Source: JAHHTP01 sp964587555 (GTDB lineage: Bacteria; Bacillota; Clostridia; Oscillospirales; Ruminococcaceae). Taken from it: DNA of 64,000 nt. The notes beneath the pieces are model-generated. The model searched no databases. It was not told the origin of the DNA and worked only from the letters and a program-made list of their open reading frames with translations. Position numbers and translations under genes: made by a program. Positions 1-9,074 of this stretch are shown in pieces (position 1 is the first letter of the stretch; every line of letters begins with the position of its first letter). The stretch is taken from positions 16,419 to 80,418 of the forward strand of contig CAZPLR010000003.1 in assembly GCA_964587555.1 (NCBI GenBank). The letters are read 5' to 3'.

Positions 1-563
1 GACTGCTCCATTGCCAGATGCGGCAGCAGATCGGTGATGAAGAAAACCGGATCCTCCGGCTTGTCGCCGATATTCACTGTCAGCTTGCTGCCGTCTGCGC
101 GTATGACGACGCCGTGCAGCGCAAGCGGGATCGACGGCCACTGATACTTGCGGATTCCGCCGTAATAATGGGTTTTAAACAGCGCGATCTTGCCGTCCTC
201 ATAAAGCGGATTCGGCTTTAAGTCAAGCCTTGGGGAATCGACATGCGCAGCCATGATGCTCACGCCTTTGGAAAGCGGGTCGCTGCCTACCACGCAAAGA
301 ATGAGTGCCTTGCCGCGATTGTTATAATACACCTTATCGCCCGGCTGATACTTTTTGCCCGGTTCAAACGGTGCAAAACCCTTCTCTTCAGCAAGTCTAA
401 TCGCCTCTGTGACCGCCTCGCGCTCGGTTTTGGCATTGTCAAGATATGCTTTGTATCCTTCCGAAAACGCAAACGCCTGCTCCTTTTGCGCAGCGCTTAG
501 CCGCACGCCGCCGCCGTCGCGGTTCATCGAAAGGCGTTCTTTTAAATCCTTTAATTCTTCCAT
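1..563 (-). CDS. M18 family aminopeptidase, N-terminal part (runs off the left edge)
   Basis: About 187 N-terminal residues of a zinc aminopeptidase of family M18 (aspartyl aminopeptidase/LAP4 type) are present; the rest lies beyond base 1. The segment AAHVDSPRLDLKP carries the first metal-binding His and Asp of the family. The protein would remove N-terminal residues from peptides in the cytoplasm. The start ATG at 561-563 has GAAGGAG just upstream. It overlaps the 3' end of the transglycosylase gene by 13 bases, so it is the last visible gene of a long operon. The family is clear, but substrate preference cannot be read from this part. Confidence 0.88.
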   Translation of the reverse strand, partial: MEELKDLKERLSMNRDGGGVRLSAAQKEQAFAFSEGYKAYLDNAKTEREAVTEAIRLAEEKGFAPFEPGKKYQPGDKVYYNNRGKALILCVVGSDPLSKGVSIMAAHVDSPRLDLKPNPLYEDGKIALFKTHYYGGIRKYQWPSIPLALHGVVIRADGSKLTVNIGDKPEDPVFFITDLLPHLAMEQ

Positions 564-1294
564 AAAATAATACTCCTTCTATTGATGGTATATATTGCTA
601 TCACGTTTTCCGCTTCCGCAGCAAACGAAATATTTTCCGTAAATTCATCCGCATATTTCTCCTGATAATCCTGATAGATTGACATCACCTTCTGCACATG
701 GTAGCGTGTGTCGGAATACGGAATCCATTTCAAGGTCACGCCATTATCCGAATACTTCGGGTCTTTCAGCCATCTTTTGGTAATGTTTATCCCGGCATGA
801 TAGGCGGCAAGCACCGTTTCCGGATAGGTAAACTCTCGATACAGATACGCCGTCAGCCATACGCCGAAGCGGATGTTGGTCTGCGGGTCGAACATATCGT
901 CAAAGGTGGTCGTATCCCGCTCACCAAGCTTTCCCGCAACCCAGTCATAGGTATCCTCTGTCAGCTGCAAAAGCCCTCGCGCCTCGTCCACCGAAACCGC
1001 GTCCGGATTAAAACTGCTCTCCTGCTTCATCATCGCGTAGACAAAAAGCACATCGACGTTATATTCCCTGCAATAGCTGACGACATATTCCTGATACGGG
1101 AACGACGCCCGCTCCTTCTCCCGCTGCCTATTCTCGACTGCGGAACGAACAAAGATAATCAGCACGATCAGGAGCAAGAGCGCGGCAAAAAACAGCGCTA
1201 GATTGTTCTTCTGCACCGTCCTTTTTCTTTTCCCGGGCGGCTGCCGTTTTACCGGCGTTTTTCTCCCGCGCACAGCGGCTCTCTGCCCGCTCAT
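551..1294 (-). CDS. Membrane-anchored lytic transglycosylase (SLT domain)
   Basis: The 247-residue protein has a very basic N-terminal tail, one membrane segment at about residues 32-50, and a soluble lysozyme-like SLT domain from about residue 67. The catalytic Glu is in the motif YAMMKQESSFNP (E92), followed by GLLQL and the AAYHAG segment typical of the family. It should cleave glycan strands of peptidoglycan outside the membrane while held by its anchor. Its ATG overlaps the stop of the Sua5-CoaE gene (ATGA), and coaE next to slt is a familiar clostridial order. No cell-wall binding repeat is visible. Confidence 0.9.
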   Translation of the reverse strand: MSGQRAAVRGRKTPVKRQPPGKRKRTVQKNNLALFFAALLLLIVLIIFVRSAVENRQREKERASFPYQEYVVSYCREYNVDVLFVYAMMKQESSFNPDAVSVDEARGLLQLTEDTYDWVAGKLGERDTTTFDDMFDPQTNIRFGVWLTAYLYREFTYPETVLAAYHAGINITKRWLKDPKYSDNGVTLKWIPYSDTRYHVQKVMSIYQDYQEKYADEFTENISFAAEAENVIAIYTINRRSIILWKN

Positions 1295-2970
1295 ACGCCC
1301 TTCTCCCGACGCAAGGCGTCCAATTTTTGCATTATCGCGTCAAAGGCCTGACCCAACGCCTCCTTCGACCCGTTATTGGCGATGTGATAGTCAGATCTTT
1401 GCAGATAAAATTCCTCGAGAGGCTGCGCCTTCAGCCGATTCTCTGCGTCTGCGTCCGAAATACCGTCCCGCGCCTGAATGCGCGCAAGCCGAACGCTTTC
1501 TTCTGCCGTCACACAAACCACCGTATCGCAGAGCGCATCCGCGCCGCTTTCAAATAAGGTCGGCGCATCCAACAGCACGCAGCGCTCTTCCTCCTCCGCA
1601 GCAAGCGCAAGCCGCGCCTTTATCAGCTCCACAATGTACGGCATCTCGATTTCATTCAGCCGCTTCAATGCCCGTTTGTCAGAAAATACAAGCCTGCCGA
1701 GCGCCGCGCGGTTTAAGCTGCCATCCTCGCGCAGCATCTGCCCGCCAAACGCCTCGCAGATTGCGGCGAGCGCCGGAGTGCCCTTTTCTACTGCGGCGCG
1801 CGCAAGCTTATCGCAGTCGACGACCGCATAGCCCGCTTGGGCAAAATACTCGCGCATCGTGCTTTTTCCCGCTCCGGTCTGTCCGGTCAAGCCGACCACA
1901 AACAGCCTTGCAGGCATATTTAAATCCACAACACGAAACGCCGCCGCGCGCAGCAGCCGGTTATACACCGCAAAACCGACGCCGTCCTTGGCAGGCATCC
2001 GCGCATAAATGCGGGAAACCTGTAATTCGTCCGCCGCCCTGAGCGCGCGGAATAACCCCTCCGCCTCGCTGGAACCATCCCCCCTTGCGCCGTAGCTGAC
2101 GCAAGGGAGCCGCAGCGAAGCCTCCTCGCCGTCGAACACCATCGCGCCGACTCGCCGCAGCCTGCTCTGCCTTTCCACATATTCTAAAAACTGCGTAAAA
2201 TCCCCGTCTAAAATTACAACCGGGGTTTTCGGCGCGTAATGTTTATATTTCATTCCCGGCGAAAGCACCCGCTCCCGCTCGTCTAAATGCTCCAATACGC
2301 CCTTAGCGACCTTTATGTTCGGGCAGACCTCTTTTAACTGCTCGACTGTAATCCCGCCCGGACGCAGGATCGTGATGCTGTCAGTATCGACCGCCACAAC
2401 GGTGGACTCCACGCCGACCTCACACTTTCCGCCGTCGATGATGGCGCGCACCTTGCCATTGAGATCCTCGTACACGTGCTGAACCGTCGTTGGGCTGGGC
2501 CTGCCGGAAAGATTTGCGCTCGGCGCGGCAAGCGCCGTACCAGATGCGTTGATAACCGACCGCGCCACCGGGTGCGACGGCATCCGGATCGCAACGGTAT
2601 CCAGCCCCGCCGTTACGCTGGTGCAGAATAGATCGCTTTTTTTCTGCACAATGGTCAGCGGCCCCGGCCAAAACCGCTTTGCAAGCGCCTTGGCAAGCGG
2701 CGAAACAGACTTGACAAACTGCGCCATCTGAGAAATATGGCTGATATGCACGATCAGCGGGTTATCCTGCGGTCTGCCCTTTATTTCAAATATTTTGCGC
2801 ACCGCCGCGTCGTTCCATGCGTCGGCGGCAAGTCCGTAGACTGTTTCGGTCGGGATGGCGGCAACCTCGCCCTCTCGGATCAGCCTTGCGACATGCGCAA
2901 TATTCTTTTCGGACGGTACATAAATCCTTGTTTTGATCTCTTTTTTACCCTTTTCCATCTCTATGTCCAT
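1291..2970 (-). CDS. Fusion of threonylcarbamoyl-AMP synthase (Sua5/TsaC) and dephospho-CoA kinase (CoaE)
   Basis: One open frame of 559 residues joins two enzymes. Residues about 20-210 are a YrdC domain (KGRPQDNPL, SANLSGRPSPTT), making threonylcarbamoyl-AMP for tRNA t6A. Residues about 237-345 are the Sua5 C-terminal domain, opened by the linker motif SPGMKYKHYAP. From about residue 355 to the end is a complete dephospho-CoA kinase with P-loop GLTGQTGAGKST (360-371), the last step of CoA synthesis. The CoaE part spans roughly 1291-1917. I chose the ATG at 2968-2970; an ATG four codons later (2958) is an alternative, and the frame stays open to 3057. The gene lies between prfA and slt, with an ATGA overlap to slt. 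Domain calls are secure; why they are fused is unknown. Confidence 0.9.
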   Translation of the reverse strand: MDIEMEKGKKEIKTRIYVPSEKNIAHVARLIREGEVAAIPTETVYGLAADAWNDAAVRKIFEIKGRPQDNPLIVHISHISQMAQFVKSVSPLAKALAKRFWPGPLTIVQKKSDLFCTSVTAGLDTVAIRMPSHPVARSVINASGTALAAPSANLSGRPSPTTVQHVYEDLNGKVRAIIDGGKCEVGVESTVVAVDTDSITILRPGGITVEQLKEVCPNIKVAKGVLEHLDERERVLSPGMKYKHYAPKTPVVILDGDFTQFLEYVERQSRLRRVGAMVFDGEEASLRLPCVSYGARGDGSSEAEGLFRALRAADELQVSRIYARMPAKDGVGFAVYNRLLRAAAFRVVDLNMPARLFVVGLTGQTGAGKSTMREYFAQAGYAVVDCDKLARAAVEKGTPALAAICEAFGGQMLREDGSLNRAALGRLVFSDKRALKRLNEIEMPYIVELIKARLALAAEEEERCVLLDAPTLFESGADALCDTVVCVTAEESVRLARIQARDGISDADAENRLKAQPLEEFYLQRSDYHIANNGSKEALGQAFDAIMQKLDALRREKGV

Positions 2971-3031
2971 ACCTCTTGCAGACCCTGTTTCGGGCGGGTT
3001 TCCGTCCAAACAGGCGCGCCCAAAACAACCG

Positions 3032-4123
3032 TTATTCCCACTTTTCCTGCGCGGCAAGCTTGAGCGCCTGATCCGCTGTCAAAAGCGCGCTGATCAGCTC
3101 GTCAAGATCGCCGTTTAAGAAATCCTCCAACCGATAGGAGGTAAACCCGATCCGATGATCAGTCAAGCGGTTCTGCGGATAATTGTAGGTGCGGATGCGC
3201 TCTGAGCGGTCACCCGTCCCGACCTGCGCCCTGCGGTCGGAGGCAATCGCGTTTTCCCGCTCTCTTGCGGCGCTGTCGTAAAGCTTGCTGCGCAGCATCG
3301 CCATCGCTTTATCACGGTTTTTATACTGGCTGCGCTCCTCCTGACAGGTTACCACAATGCCGGATGGTTTATGCGTGATCCGGATTGCAGATTCGGTCTT
3401 ATTGACATGCTGACCGCCTGCGCCGCTGGAGCGATAGGTGTCGATCTGCAAATCGTCGGGATTGATCGTAATGCTGACCTCGTCGACCTCCGGCAGCACT
3501 GCCACCGTCGCGGTAGAGGTATGCACTCTGCCCTGCGACTCGGTTTCCGGCACACGCTGCACCCGATGCACGCCGGACTCAAATTTCAAGCTCGAATAAA
3601 CCGACGCTCCCTCGACCGAGAAGGAAACCTCCTTCATTCCGCCAAGCTCGGTTTCATTCGCATTCAAAAGCGTCACCTTCCAGCCCTTGCGCGCGCCGTA
3701 CATTGAATACATCCGAAACAGCGAATGTGCAAAAAGCGCCGATTCCTCGCCGCCTGCGCCCGCGCGTATCTCGACGATAACGTTTTTCTCATCGTTTTCA
3801 TCCTTCGGCAGCAGCAGGATCCGCAGCTCACGCGACAGCGTCTCTGTCCTTTCCTTTTCTTCCTTTAGCTGCTGGCTTGCCATCTGTGCCAGCTCCGGAT
3901 CAAGCTCCGGCTCATCCAAAAGCTCCTTTGCCTCGGCAAGCGCCTCCTCCGCCTTTGTATACTGGCGGAACACCTCGATCAGCGGCGTAAGCTCCTTATA
4001 CTCCTTCATGAGCTGCGCATATCGCGCGGCATCCGAAAGAACGGCTGGATCAGAGAGGAGCGCCGCTACCTCATCGTATCGCAGCGCGGTAAGCTTCAGC
4101 TTCCCAAACATTCCTTGGTTCAT
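3032..4123 (-). CDS. prfA: Peptide chain release factor 1
   Basis: The 363-residue protein releases finished peptides at UAA and UAG codons. The universal GGQ motif is in GAGGQHVNKTES, and the RF1-type stop-codon reading segment is RVPETESQGR, with PxT as in other Firmicutes. Length is normal for RF1. Its ATG at 4121-4123 overlaps the TGA of the DUF951 gene, suggesting translational coupling. A methyltransferase PrmC partner, often beside prfA, is not next to it here. Confidence 0.97.
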   Translation of the reverse strand: MNQGMFGKLKLTALRYDEVAALLSDPAVLSDAARYAQLMKEYKELTPLIEVFRQYTKAEEALAEAKELLDEPELDPELAQMASQQLKEEKERTETLSRELRILLLPKDENDEKNVIVEIRAGAGGEESALFAHSLFRMYSMYGARKGWKVTLLNANETELGGMKEVSFSVEGASVYSSLKFESGVHRVQRVPETESQGRVHTSTATVAVLPEVDEVSITINPDDLQIDTYRSSGAGGQHVNKTESAIRITHKPSGIVVTCQEERSQYKNRDKAMAMLRSKLYDSAARERENAIASDRRAQVGTGDRSERIRTYNYPQNRLTDHRIGFTSYRLEDFLNGDLDELISALLTADQALKLAAQEKWE

Positions 4124-4332
4124 CTGCTTCCCCCGTCCGACCCTTCCGGCGGCAAAACTGCTTTAATGTTCTTCACAAGCTTATTGCGCGGCGCCATAAT
4201 CTCATGCCCGCAGGTTAAGCAGCGGATCTTAAAATCCATACCCACCCGCAGCAGCTCAAACGTATTTCCGCCGCATGGATGCGGCTTTTTCATCCTCAAT
4301 TTATCTCCAACCCGATACTCGGTCTGCTGCAT
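4120..4332 (-). CDS. DUF951 family protein
   Basis: A 70-residue protein with the DUF951 pattern: an N-terminal basic stretch, then PCGGNTFELLR and CLTCGH. The cysteines at 20, 38 and 41 look like a small zinc-binding fold, which is inference. Function is unknown; a nucleic-acid role is plausible because of the basic residues and its place immediately before prfA. The ATG at 4330-4332 is preferred because AGAGAGG sits eight bases before it. An upstream ATG at 4350 overlaps the stop of the AlkD-like gene but has a poorly spaced ribosome site. Confidence 0.85.
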   Translation of the reverse strand: MQQTEYRVGDKLRMKKPHPCGGNTFELLRVGMDFKIRCLTCGHEIMAPRNKLVKNIKAVLPPEGSDGGSR

Positions 4333-4346
4333 AGTTTTATCCTCTC

Positions 4347-5030
4347 TCATCCTCTGCCGGCGAACTTCAGTCCGCGCAGAAAGCTCTTCTGCGCATCGGA
4401 AAGCCGCCTGCTCTCCACCGCTTTCTGGATCGCCTTATTCTGCACCCAAGACGGCAGGCATCTGCACTCCAGCACGCTCACCGTCTTCTCATACTGCCAG
4501 ATAAGCGCCTCTGCAAAAAACCAAGAAAGCATCATATTGATATAGTATTCCTCTGAACGGACGCCCAATACAAGCGCAAAGACCTCTTCAGAAAACCGCT
4601 CCTTCAGATAATACCGCATCAAAACCCCAAGCCCGAACCGCACCGTATAGGTGTGCGCGCTTTTTAACCACATCCCCACCAGCGACAAAGGCGGCGGATT
4701 CTTTATAAACAGCTTCGGAGAGAACATGTCGCAGGTCGCCCAGTTGTCGATATAGGGCAAAAACGCTGCAAGCTGATCGTAAAATACCGCTTCCTCCTTC
4801 TGCTGCTCTAATATAAACGCGTGCAGATTATCCTCTTCGTAATATTCATGCGGGAGCTTGCGCAGAAATACTTCCGCCTCTTTTGTCCCTGCCAGCCTCT
4901 TGGCATACTGCCGCAGCGCAGGGGTGCGCACCCCAATGATCCGATCCGGATTGACTGTCGGGATCAGTTTTTGATGAAACGCCTTGTAATCCGGGTCCTG
5001 CATGGCAAACAGATCATCGCAAATGCTCAT
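4347..5030 (-). CDS. AlkD-like DNA alkylation repair protein
   Basis: The 227-residue sequence fits the AlkD family of HEAT-repeat DNA glycosylases, with segments such as GVRTPALRQYAK, EEDNLHAF, IDNWATCDMF and an aromatic-rich C-terminal half. Family members remove positively charged alkylated bases without flipping them. It starts with an ATGA overlap on the DUF368 gene and ends at the DUF951 gene, so it is co-transcribed with them. The family fit is good; true glycosylase activity cannot be confirmed by eye. Confidence 0.85.
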   Translation of the reverse strand: MSICDDLFAMQDPDYKAFHQKLIPTVNPDRIIGVRTPALRQYAKRLAGTKEAEVFLRKLPHEYYEEDNLHAFILEQQKEEAVFYDQLAAFLPYIDNWATCDMFSPKLFIKNPPPLSLVGMWLKSAHTYTVRFGLGVLMRYYLKERFSEEVFALVLGVRSEEYYINMMLSWFFAEALIWQYEKTVSVLECRCLPSWVQNKAIQKAVESRRLSDAQKSFLRGLKFAGRG

Positions 5031-5890
5031 GCCTTTTTCTCTCCAAGCCTTGCGCCAAAATAGGAAAGCGCCGCGCCGAAAAGCAGCGCCGCCGCCGCGA
5101 TCAGGATCGCAATGCCGCCGCGGTACTCGCCCGCCTGTCCAATCTTACAAAGCAAGACCGGAATACTGCCGAGCAAAAATCCCATAATCGCAAAATAGCT
5201 GTGCTGCGGGAACCGGCTTAAAACCAGATTGATTAGCCTTGCGCCGCCCAAAATACCGACCAACGCCCCAAGCGCCGCCGGGATCAGAAGCAGGATATTC
5301 AGGCTGCTGATTGCGTCGATGATGCTCGGATAAACCCCCAGCAGCACCATCACAAAGCTGCCCGAAACGCCCGGGATAATCATTGAAACCGACGCTAAAA
5401 CCAACGCAAGGAAAAGCAAGAAGAAGCTTGAAACCGAAAGCGAGGTGATCGTAACATCGCCGCTGCCCTCGCCGACAAGCAGCATCCCAACCGCCATCGC
5501 GATCATCAATACAAAGGGAATCAAGGCGCTGACAGCATACCCGGCACGCAGCGTAATCCGTTTTCCTTCCGAAGTCGTCGTCATCTTTCCCCACATGAGC
5601 GGCACGCTGCCGATCACCACGCCGATAAAGAAAAAGTTTACCGTCATATACTGCTTTTCCAGCAGAAAATCGATGACCCTTGCAAGCGATAAAATGCCTA
5701 TTCCCGCGCCGATTGCCACCGGGATCAGCACTTTGATGCTTTTTATAAAATGCTTTGTAATGCCGCTGATCGCTTCAATGATCCGGTCATACAGGTTTAA
5801 CACAACCGCCAGCGTACCGCCGGAAACGCCCGGGATAATATTTGCAACGCCGATCACCGCGCCGCACAAGATCAGTTTTAACCATTCCAT
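5027..5890 (-). CDS. DUF368 membrane protein, candidate polyprenyl-phosphate transporter
   Basis: The 287-residue, very hydrophobic protein has two inverted copies of the family motif: NIIPGVSGGT near residue 18 and MIIPGVSGS near residue 170. DUF368 (PopT) proteins have been shown in other bacteria to help return undecaprenyl phosphate across the membrane for new rounds of wall synthesis. About eight or nine membrane segments are apparent. It lies 25 bases after the solute-binding lipoprotein and overlaps the AlkD-like gene. The family assignment is firm; the transported lipid is taken from homologues. Confidence 0.87.
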   Translation of the reverse strand: MEWLKLILCGAVIGVANIIPGVSGGTLAVVLNLYDRIIEAISGITKHFIKSIKVLIPVAIGAGIGILSLARVIDFLLEKQYMTVNFFFIGVVIGSVPLMWGKMTTTSEGKRITLRAGYAVSALIPFVLMIAMAVGMLLVGEGSGDVTITSLSVSSFFLLFLALVLASVSMIIPGVSGSFVMVLLGVYPSIIDAISSLNILLLIPAALGALVGILGGARLINLVLSRFPQHSYFAIMGFLLGSIPVLLCKIGQAGEYRGGIAILIAAAALLFGAALSYFGARLGEKKA

Positions 5891-5915
5891 ATGATGACCC
5901 CTTCCCTACTCCGCA

Positions 5916-7502
5916 TCATTCTGACAGAAACGCCGCATACCGGAAAGAAACTAGCCCGGTGTATGGGTTATAGGCGATCCCAGTGGTATTTTTTCCGCAG
6001 ACAAAGTAGCTGGACTGCTCATACATCGGGATAAACCAGCCGCCGTCAAGCAGAATGCGCTCCGCCTCCTCGGTTTCCTCGATCATCTGCGCTGTGGATT
6101 TTCCGTGCATCCCCTGGTACAGCGATAAAAACGTCTGATCCGAGCAGGCAAAATCACCCGATGCAAAGCTTGCAAGAACGCTCTGCGGCGAGAGATCGTT
6201 CGCTGTGAGCGGTAAAATCGCCATATCATAGGCGCCGCTTTCGACCGCCTGCGCAAACGCCTCCGCGTCCAGCCGCTCAATGCCGATATAAAGGCTCAAA
6301 TATTTTTGGTAACTCTGGGACAATTGTAAAAAAAAGTCCCCAACCGGGAGGTCTTCCTCCTCCGGCACAATGATCTTTAACCCGCTCAAGCTGTTTACCC
6401 CCAGCTCCTGCAGACCTTCTTCATACCACTGCACTGCCTGCTCGACGTCCGCATGAAACGAAACGTCAGCCGCCGACTGCAAATACAGCTTTGCGTTGAC
6501 CGCACAATCGGAGGCGAACGCCCTGTCCGTCACGGTCAAGTATTCCGGCAGTCTATTCGCATAGCTGTCCCGGTCAAACAGCGCCGCTATCGCTTTCCGG
6601 ATGTTCTCATTTTGCAGCGCCGCACAGTTTTTATGGAACACAATGCCATAAACGGTATTGGAGATCGCATCGGCAGGATATCCGCCATCCTTATGCGCAA
6701 CATAGCTTTTGCCGTCGACATAGCAGGCATGCGTGCTCCCATTCCAGAAGGCTTCATCCTTCCCTTCGGCGTTATCGCTCCACATCGTAACGCCCGCTAT
6801 CTTGACGCTTTCAACGTCGCGATAGCTTTCATTCTTGGTCAGCTTACAGTATTCGTCGTGTTCCCATTTTTCCAGATAAAACGGGCCGTTCGCAATCAGC
6901 GCGCTCGCCTCCAGCCCATATTTTCCCTTCGTGCTTTCAAAAAAATCCCGGTTGCAGGGAGCCGCCGCCGTGGAAGCAAGCAAATGCAAAAAGTTATCGT
7001 CAGCCTCGCTCAAGCGGATGGTCAACACGTTTCCGCTTGCCGCAATGCCAAGCGCACTCTCGTCAGCCTGCCCGTCATGATATGCCTTGCCGTTTTGGAT
7101 GCCGTAAAACTGCTTTGCAAACGGCGACTGCGTTTCCCCCATCAAAATGCGCTTTAATCCAAACGCAAAATCCTCGGCGGTAAGCGGCGCTTGATTGCTC
7201 CAAACCAAGCCCTCCCGCACCGTGATGGTATAGGTAAGCCCGTCGGAGGACAGCGCATAGCTCTCCGCTGAGGCGTTCTCCACCTCGCCGTTTTCATTCA
7301 GTGTAAACAGCATTTCAAAGATCTGATTGATAACCGTCTTTGACGGAAGATCGTCCGCCGTCTGCGGATCCAGATTCACCGGCTCGGCGGTCAGGTCATA
7401 GTGCATCTTCCCGCCTGTGCTTGTCTGCTTTGTACATCCCGAAAATAGGCCAACCACAAGCAAAAACACCGTCAGCAGGGAAAACGCTTTCGTTTTCCTC
7501 AT
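5916..7502 (-). CDS. Extracellular solute-binding lipoprotein, peptide/OppA family (orphan)
   Basis: The 528-residue protein starts with a lipoprotein signal (MRKTKAFSLL, lipobox LFSGC, Cys23). It continues with the SBP_bac_5 pattern: EPVNLDPQTADD near the N terminus, then YTITVREGLVWSN and a FWNGS segment. Such proteins capture peptides or similar ligands for ABC importers. No oppB, C, D or F gene is nearby, so it may serve a distant permease. The ATG at 7500-7502 has GGAAGG at good spacing; another ATG two codons upstream is less well placed. It appears to head the operon running down to the M18 gene, but I could not name a convincing promoter. Confidence 0.9.
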   Translation of the reverse strand: MRKTKAFSLLTVFLLVVGLFSGCTKQTSTGGKMHYDLTAEPVNLDPQTADDLPSKTVINQIFEMLFTLNENGEVENASAESYALSSDGLTYTITVREGLVWSNQAPLTAEDFAFGLKRILMGETQSPFAKQFYGIQNGKAYHDGQADESALGIAASGNVLTIRLSEADDNFLHLLASTAAAPCNRDFFESTKGKYGLEASALIANGPFYLEKWEHDEYCKLTKNESYRDVESVKIAGVTMWSDNAEGKDEAFWNGSTHACYVDGKSYVAHKDGGYPADAISNTVYGIVFHKNCAALQNENIRKAIAALFDRDSYANRLPEYLTVTDRAFASDCAVNAKLYLQSAADVSFHADVEQAVQWYEEGLQELGVNSLSGLKIIVPEEEDLPVGDFFLQLSQSYQKYLSLYIGIERLDAEAFAQAVESGAYDMAILPLTANDLSPQSVLASFASGDFACSDQTFLSLYQGMHGKSTAQMIEETEEAERILLDGGWFIPMYEQSSYFVCGKNTTGIAYNPYTGLVSFRYAAFLSE

Positions 7503-7658
7503 TTCCATCCTTCCCTTATTCTCATTTTCGTCGTTTTGTGTTCGGCTCTTGCCGACAGAGATACACATATTATGTTATCATAAGTATATTTCTGCGTAAA
7601 TTCATAAATGTGAAGCAAATGTAAATTTTATAAGAACAAACCGTTTCTCATAAAAACA

Positions 7659-7683
7659 GGACTGTCCAAAAACGGACAGTCCC
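7659..7683 (-). terminator. Intrinsic terminator of the ilvB operon
   Basis: A perfect 9-bp stem (ggactgtcc / ggacagtcc) is followed on the minus strand by a T-rich tract. It lies ten bases after the UPF0210 stop codon, so it closes the ilvB-ilvA-ridA-UPF0237-UPF0210 operon. Confidence 0.85.
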
Positions 7684-7692
7684 GAAATAGGT

Positions 7693-9051
7693 TCAGTTTT
7701 TAAGCGCTTGGATTGGCGCAGGGATTTGACCGCCGCGCAGGATAAACTTCGCCGGAGAAAGCGTAGAGATCGGCATAACCGGACCGGAGCCAAGCAACCC
7801 GCCGAAGTTTAACTCATCGCCGACCTTTTTGCCGATTGCCGGGATCACGCGCACAGCGGTAGTTTTGGAGTTGACCATGCCGATGGCCGCCTCGTCTGCG
7901 ATCAGCGCCGCGATAACCTCCGGCGTGGTATCGCCCGGGATCACGATCATGTCCAGCCCGACCGAGCAGACCGCTGTCATCGCCTCCAATTTCGTCAGCG
8001 AGAGCGCGCCGCTTCTTGCAGCAGCGATCATTCCGGCGTCCTCGGAAACCGGAATAAATGCGCCGGAAAGCCCGCCGACGCGGGAGGACGCCATCACGCC
8101 GCCCTTTTTAACCGCATCATTGAGCATGGCAAGCGTCGCGGTCGTCCCGCAGCAGCCGCACTGCTCCAAGCCCATTTCCTCTAAAATGTATGCAACCGAA
8201 TCTCCAACCGCCGGAGTAGGTGCAAGCGAAAGGTCGACAATCCCAAACGGGACGCCAAGACGCTCAGACGCGATCGTACCAACCATCTGTCCCATCCGCG
8301 TGACCTTAAACGCAGTCTTTTTGATGATATCGGCAAGCTCAGAGATATCCGCATCCGGCGCTTTGGAGAGTGCCGAGGCGACGACGCCCGGACCAGAAAC
8401 GCCGACGTTAATCACGCAGTCCGCCTCGCCGACGCCATGGAACGCCCCTGCCATAAACGGGTTATCCTCCGGTGCATTACAGAAAACCACCAGCTTCGCC
8501 GCGCCGATACAATCGCGGTCGGCGGTCAGCGTACATGCCTCCTTAACCACCCTGCCCATAATGCGGCAGGCGTCCATGTTGATGCCTGCCTTGGTTGAGC
8601 CGACATTGACCGAAGCGCAGATATGCTCGGTCTGCGCGAGCGCGCGCGGGATCGACTCGATCAGCCGCAGATCCCCTGCGGAAAATCCCTTCTGCACCAG
8701 CGCCGAATAGCCGCCCAAAAAGTTGACGCCGACCGCCTTTGCCGCTTTCTCAAGCGTCAGGGCGTACTTAACCGGATCATCGTTCGGGGCTGCGGCGGCA
8801 AGCATCGCAACCGGTGTGACCGAGATGCGTTTGTTGACGATTGGAATGCCATATTCCCTTTCAATGTCGCAGCCGACCTTAACCAGATCCTTCGCCTTCC
8901 GGGTGATTTTATCATAGACCTTCTGGCAGGCGCGGTCGATGTCCGGATCGATGCAGTCCAACAGCGAAATGCCCATCGTTATGGTGCGGACGTCAAGATT
9001 TTCCTTGTCGATCATCTCGACGGTTTCCATAATATCCTTGATATCTAACAT
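7693..9051 (-). CDS. UPF0210 / PFL family protein
   Basis: The 452-residue protein belongs to UPF0210 (DUF711), a family of unknown biochemical function related by fold to glycyl-radical pyruvate-formate-lyase-like enzymes. Recognisable parts are the N terminus with ETVEMIDKENLDVRTITMGI, SVNVGSTKAGINMDA and GVSGPGVV. It is the last gene of the T-box operon, 23 bases after its usual partner UPF0237. Being transcribed with ilvB, ilvA and ridA ties it to amino-acid or 2-oxoacid metabolism in this organism. The family assignment is firm, its reaction is not known. Confidence 0.92.
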   Translation of the reverse strand: MLDIKDIMETVEMIDKENLDVRTITMGISLLDCIDPDIDRACQKVYDKITRKAKDLVKVGCDIEREYGIPIVNKRISVTPVAMLAAAAPNDDPVKYALTLEKAAKAVGVNFLGGYSALVQKGFSAGDLRLIESIPRALAQTEHICASVNVGSTKAGINMDACRIMGRVVKEACTLTADRDCIGAAKLVVFCNAPEDNPFMAGAFHGVGEADCVINVGVSGPGVVASALSKAPDADISELADIIKKTAFKVTRMGQMVGTIASERLGVPFGIVDLSLAPTPAVGDSVAYILEEMGLEQCGCCGTTATLAMLNDAVKKGGVMASSRVGGLSGAFIPVSEDAGMIAAARSGALSLTKLEAMTAVCSVGLDMIVIPGDTTPEVIAALIADEAAIGMVNSKTTAVRVIPAIGKKVGDELNFGGLLGSGPVMPISTLSPAKFILRGGQIPAPIQALKN

Positions 9052-9074
9052 TGAATCGACAATTCCTTTCCGCT

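Noticed and set aside
1203..2042. Open frame of 279 codons on the plus strand
   Set aside because: It lies wholly antisense to the Sua5-CoaE fusion and slt genes, is rich in Pro, Arg, Ser and Ala as expected from a shadow frame, and has no ribosome site.
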